A stretch of DNA of 64,000 nucleotides from Nocardia anocheti (GTDB taxonomy: Bacteria > Actinomycetota > Actinomycetes > Mycobacteriales > Mycobacteriaceae). Below are positions 61,786-64,000 of this stretch, piece by piece (positions within the stretch are counted from its first letter, which is position 1; each line of letters opens with the position of its first letter). Position numbers and translations under genes: made by a program. The notes below the pieces were generated by a model that did not search any database, had not been told where the DNA came from, and worked only from the letters and a program-made list of their open reading frames with translations. Where the stretch lies: positions 310,001 to 374,000 of the forward strand of contig NZ_JAQQFV010000003.1 in the NCBI RefSeq assembly GCF_029675105.1. Direction: 5' to 3'.

Positions 61786-61812
61786 TGTCTATGCATTCAC
61801 TATGTATAGACA
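61786..61812. repeat. 27-bp palindrome, copy 3
   Basis: TGTCTAT at 61786-61792 and ATAGACA at 61806-61812 are spaced by 13 nt, exactly as in copies 1 and 2. Upstream at 61760-61775 is the ATATCCG palindrome that also precedes copy 2. Confidence 0.65.
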
Positions 61813-62041
61813 TCCGTGGGCGGCCGCGTCCGCGTTGGTGGTTCGGTATTCATGCTGATTGTGTGCCGATCAGCGTCTCTGCTCCGGGGCCTGGTTGACC
61901 TGCGTGTTTGTGATCGTTACCGAATCGTCACGCATTGTCGTGTCCTAAATCGGGTGTTTTCGCGGCAGTAGAGGGGTGTACACGCATCTCTGTTTCCGGC
62001 CGCTTGTGCGGCTGGAAACGCCGTCAGGGAGGACCCCGTTC

Positions 62042-62328
62042 ATGCCCGCTGATCCGCACACCGCCGCCACACCCCCGAACCCGCGCCGGGGGCCGTTGAC
62101 GCCCCTGTGGCCGAATCCGGCCGTGAAACGGCCACGCCCCGCGCCGGGGGCATGTGGGTGGGACCGACCAGCGAGCAGACCCGCCGTCTGGTCGCCGAGA
62201 GCCGGATACGGCAAGGACTCTCGCCGACGATCGAGAACCCGGCCGCGATCGAATCGCTGGCACTGTTCCTGCGCAACACCCTCGACACCCTCGACCGCGA
62301 CCACGACCGGGGTAGGCGCGCGGCGTGA
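62042..62328 (+). pseudogene. Small hypothetical gene with likely homopolymer frameshift
   Basis: An ATG at 62042 behind a strong GGGAGGA opens a frame (MPADPHTAATPP) that soon turns into an Arg/Pro-rich reading. Another frame from 62107 encodes a well-formed end: MWVGPTSEQTRRLVAESRIRQG, then AIESLALFLRNTLDTLDRDHD. One extra C in the five-C run at 62072-62076 would join the two into a single protein of about 95 residues (TPPEPAPGAVDAPVAE across the join). So it is either a real frameshift or a sequence error. If intact it would be a small element protein of unknown function. Confidence 0.5.
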
Positions 62329-62341
62329 GGGCGGCCCCGGC

Positions 62342-63995
62342 CTATAGTTCCCGCCACACGATCTCCACCGAGGAGGTGTCGAACCGCCACGCCTTGCCGT
62401 TCTGATCCACCCATTTCGCGGCGTAGATCTTCGCGGGTTTCACTATCACCTTCTCCACCAGGCGTTCGGTGGCTTCGTGTCGCCACCGCGCGCCCTTCGT
62501 GTGCCACGCCTTGCGCAACTCGCCCGGGGTGGACCCGATATCGGCCAGCACGGCGAGGGCTTGCGCGCCACGGAGTGAATCCTGTTCGGCACGTAGGGTT
62601 TTCAGTGTCTGTTTCAGGCTGGCGATGGTGCGTTCGGTCACCCGTAAATCGTCGGGGTCTCCCGCGCCGGTCAGGATCTCGCTGCGCTGGTCAGTCTCGG
62701 TATCCAGATTCCCCGCCGTGATCTCGATCCGCCGCTGCAATTCCGCGATGCGTCCGGCGTTGTCGTTGCCCCGGTCCAGCCGCGACAAAATCTCCGGGTC
62801 CTCATAGGCCGCGATCACCTGCTGGGCCACCCACATCTCCAACGCGCCCGCATCCCGGAACACCCGCCCACACCCACACCGCCGCTTCGCGGAGTCTTTG
62901 CCCCGGCACCCCGTATCGGCGCTGGGTGACCGTGCCGTGCTTGCGCTGCCGCTCGAGCTGCGACCCGACCATCCAGGCACCGCAGTACTGCCCGGCCCGG
63001 TCGGTGCCCTCGGGCCAGGTCCCCCCGCATTCGGCGAGCCCGGTCAGCCAGTACTCCCCGTTACGCTGCCGGGGCCGCTCCGGGTTCTTCGCCCGCCGAT
63101 GCGCGGTGATCGCCGCCCGCATCGCGTCGTGTTCGGCACGGGTGAACACTGCGGGCCACTGCGCGCGGTGCCGGGTCCCGGTACGGGTGTGGACCCGGAC
63201 ACCGTTACCGTCAGGGTTGTTCAAGCACGCGCAGCGTTGCCCGGTGGTGTCGGTGTGCTCCCCCAGGTCATAGGCCACATACGCCTCCAGCAATAGCAGA
63301 TGTGACAACTTACCCACCCGCCACAGGCCGCCCTCGGAGGTGGTGATGCCCCGGGCGTTCCAGTCGGTGACGATCGTGGTTTGCGATTCCCCGTTGATGA
63401 TCCGGTCCCGGCCCTCCCGCAACACCGCCACCTCCTCGTCACGCAGCGCGCACCGGTCAAGGATCTGCGCGCCAGTGACCGGGTGGATACCAACGACCTT
63501 GCCGTATCCGAACCGGCGGGAACCGCCCTGCATCACTCCCTTTGCGGCTTCCTCGCTCATCCTGTCGAGGAGGTTCTCGGTGTTGGTTTCGCGGTACTCG
63601 GCCGCTTCGGCGACCTTGACCATGAAGTTCTTGCGCCCGGCACCGGAGGTGAGGTCGTATTCGGTGTCCTTGACGAACACATACCGCACCCCGGAATCCC
63701 GACCGAGTTTCATCAACTCGTTGCCCAGGTCGTAGTCACGGGTCAACCGGGCCACATCACGAGCAAGGATCGTCTTCGCCGGGCCAGCGGCCACCAGCCG
63801 CAATGCTTCGCGCAACCCCGGCCGGTCCGCGTCCGCGCCCGACAGGTCGTTGTCACAGAGAATCCGTGCCAGCGGCAGCCCCTTGCGGGTGGCGTGGGCG
63901 ACTTCGTTCTTGGCTTGCAACTGCACCCCCTCGGCCCGGTCCTTCTCATCCCGGGAGATGCGGACATACCCGTACACCCACTGCGCAGGGTCCAC
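62342..63995 (-). pseudogene. Large serine recombinase, interrupted by a one-base frameshift
   Basis: The N-terminal resolvase domain starts WVYGYVRISRDEKDRA with the nucleophile Ser14 and contains LARDVARLTRDYDLG and an Arg-rich active site. The recombinase domain (about 165-280, GGSRRFGYGK) and a zinc-ribbon region (LAECGGTWP, QYCGAWMVG) follow. After RRYG the frame changes: the run of four G (62909-62912 on the plus strand, as CCCC) should be three to read GCRGKDSAKRRCGCGRVF. The coiled-coil and C-terminal part (IAELQRRIEITAGNLDTETDQ to WRFDTSSVEIVWREL) continues in the other frame. Joined, the protein has about 550 residues, the usual size. The start GTG at 63995 may not be the true one, as the window ends 5 bp later. 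Confidence 0.85.
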
Positions 63996-64000
63996 ACCCA

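Larger units (their letters stand above)
61404..62041. other. 638-bp gap with terminator, module B and leader hairpin
   Basis: I see no gene here. The stretch contains the terminator at 61423-61467, a block similar to 59560-59770 (module B, about 61634-61812) with the third 27-bp palindrome, and an imperfect hairpin at 61993-62018 (TTTCCGGCCGC / GCGGCTGGAAA) just before the ribosome binding site of the next gene. Confidence 0.6.

Noticed and set aside
1..64000. CRISPR arrays, tRNA and rRNA genes
   Set aside because: I looked for regularly spaced repeats and tRNA-like cloverleaf ends (e.g. GGTTCGA with CCA) and found none I could support. A tRNAscan or Infernal run would be decisive.

Overview
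The window is high-GC actinobacterial DNA. An antigen-85-like mycolyl esterase, paired secretory lipases, a type VII (ESX) cargo locus with an EspG-type chaperone, DUF3558 and DUF2599 lipoproteins, DUF397/XRE pairs and LigC-type end-joining genes all point to a mycolic-acid-containing member of the Mycobacteriales. Nocardia fits best; this is an inference from gene content, not a database match. I saw no tRNA, rRNA or CRISPR array.

Layout. Positions 1-16.7 kb are mixed chromosomal metabolism: esterase, amidohydrolase/nucleoside hydrolase pair, a FAD monooxygenase with a divergent TetR and a clear operator array, a CoA transferase, a type II thioesterase, an SDR, an acyl-CoA ligase with TetR, a LigC/polymerase end-joining pair and a cold-shock protein. 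Positions 16.8-23.7 kb hold what looks like a compact biosynthetic locus. It has a free-standing NRPS condensation enzyme facing a translationally coupled operon of a SufS-like PLP enzyme, an unknown protein with a C-terminal heavy-metal-associated (CxxC) domain, a Y4yA/diaminopimelate-decarboxylase-like enzyme and a cysteine-synthase-rhodanese fusion. Positions 23.7-28.1 kb contain a CBS protein and a WhiJ-like module (XRE + DUF397 + two small proteins) with three copies of one operator-like inverted repeat, then a lipoprotein and an NAD(P)-binding protein. Positions 28.4-46.1 kb carry two secretory lipases, an acyl-CoA carboxylase beta chain, a PucR-type regulator, a GMC oxidoreductase, a KstD-like flavoprotein, a glutathione peroxidase, a PknF-like kinase with a lipoprotein, an MFS pump, an S-adenosylmethionine-dependent methyltransferase and a ferric-reductase-like flavocytochrome followed by a 29-residue membrane protein.

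From about 46.1 kb on the DNA looks accessory. An ADP-ribosylglycohydrolase and a frameshifted gene lie between two copies of a truncated XRE gene. A type VII cargo locus (48.6-56.9 kb) follows, with a large predicted substrate, a tandemly duplicated lipoprotein gene, a PPE-like protein and an EspG-like chaperone, but no secretion machinery. From about 57 kb there are small HTH genes and then an integrative or plasmid-like element. It carries 12-bp tandem repeats, a 27-bp palindrome in three copies, a duplicated non-coding module flanking three small genes, and a large serine recombinase broken by a one-base homopolymer frameshift at the right edge.

The most unusual pieces are the PLP/HMA/condensation operon, the repeat system of the mobile element and the predicted three-site XRE regulon.
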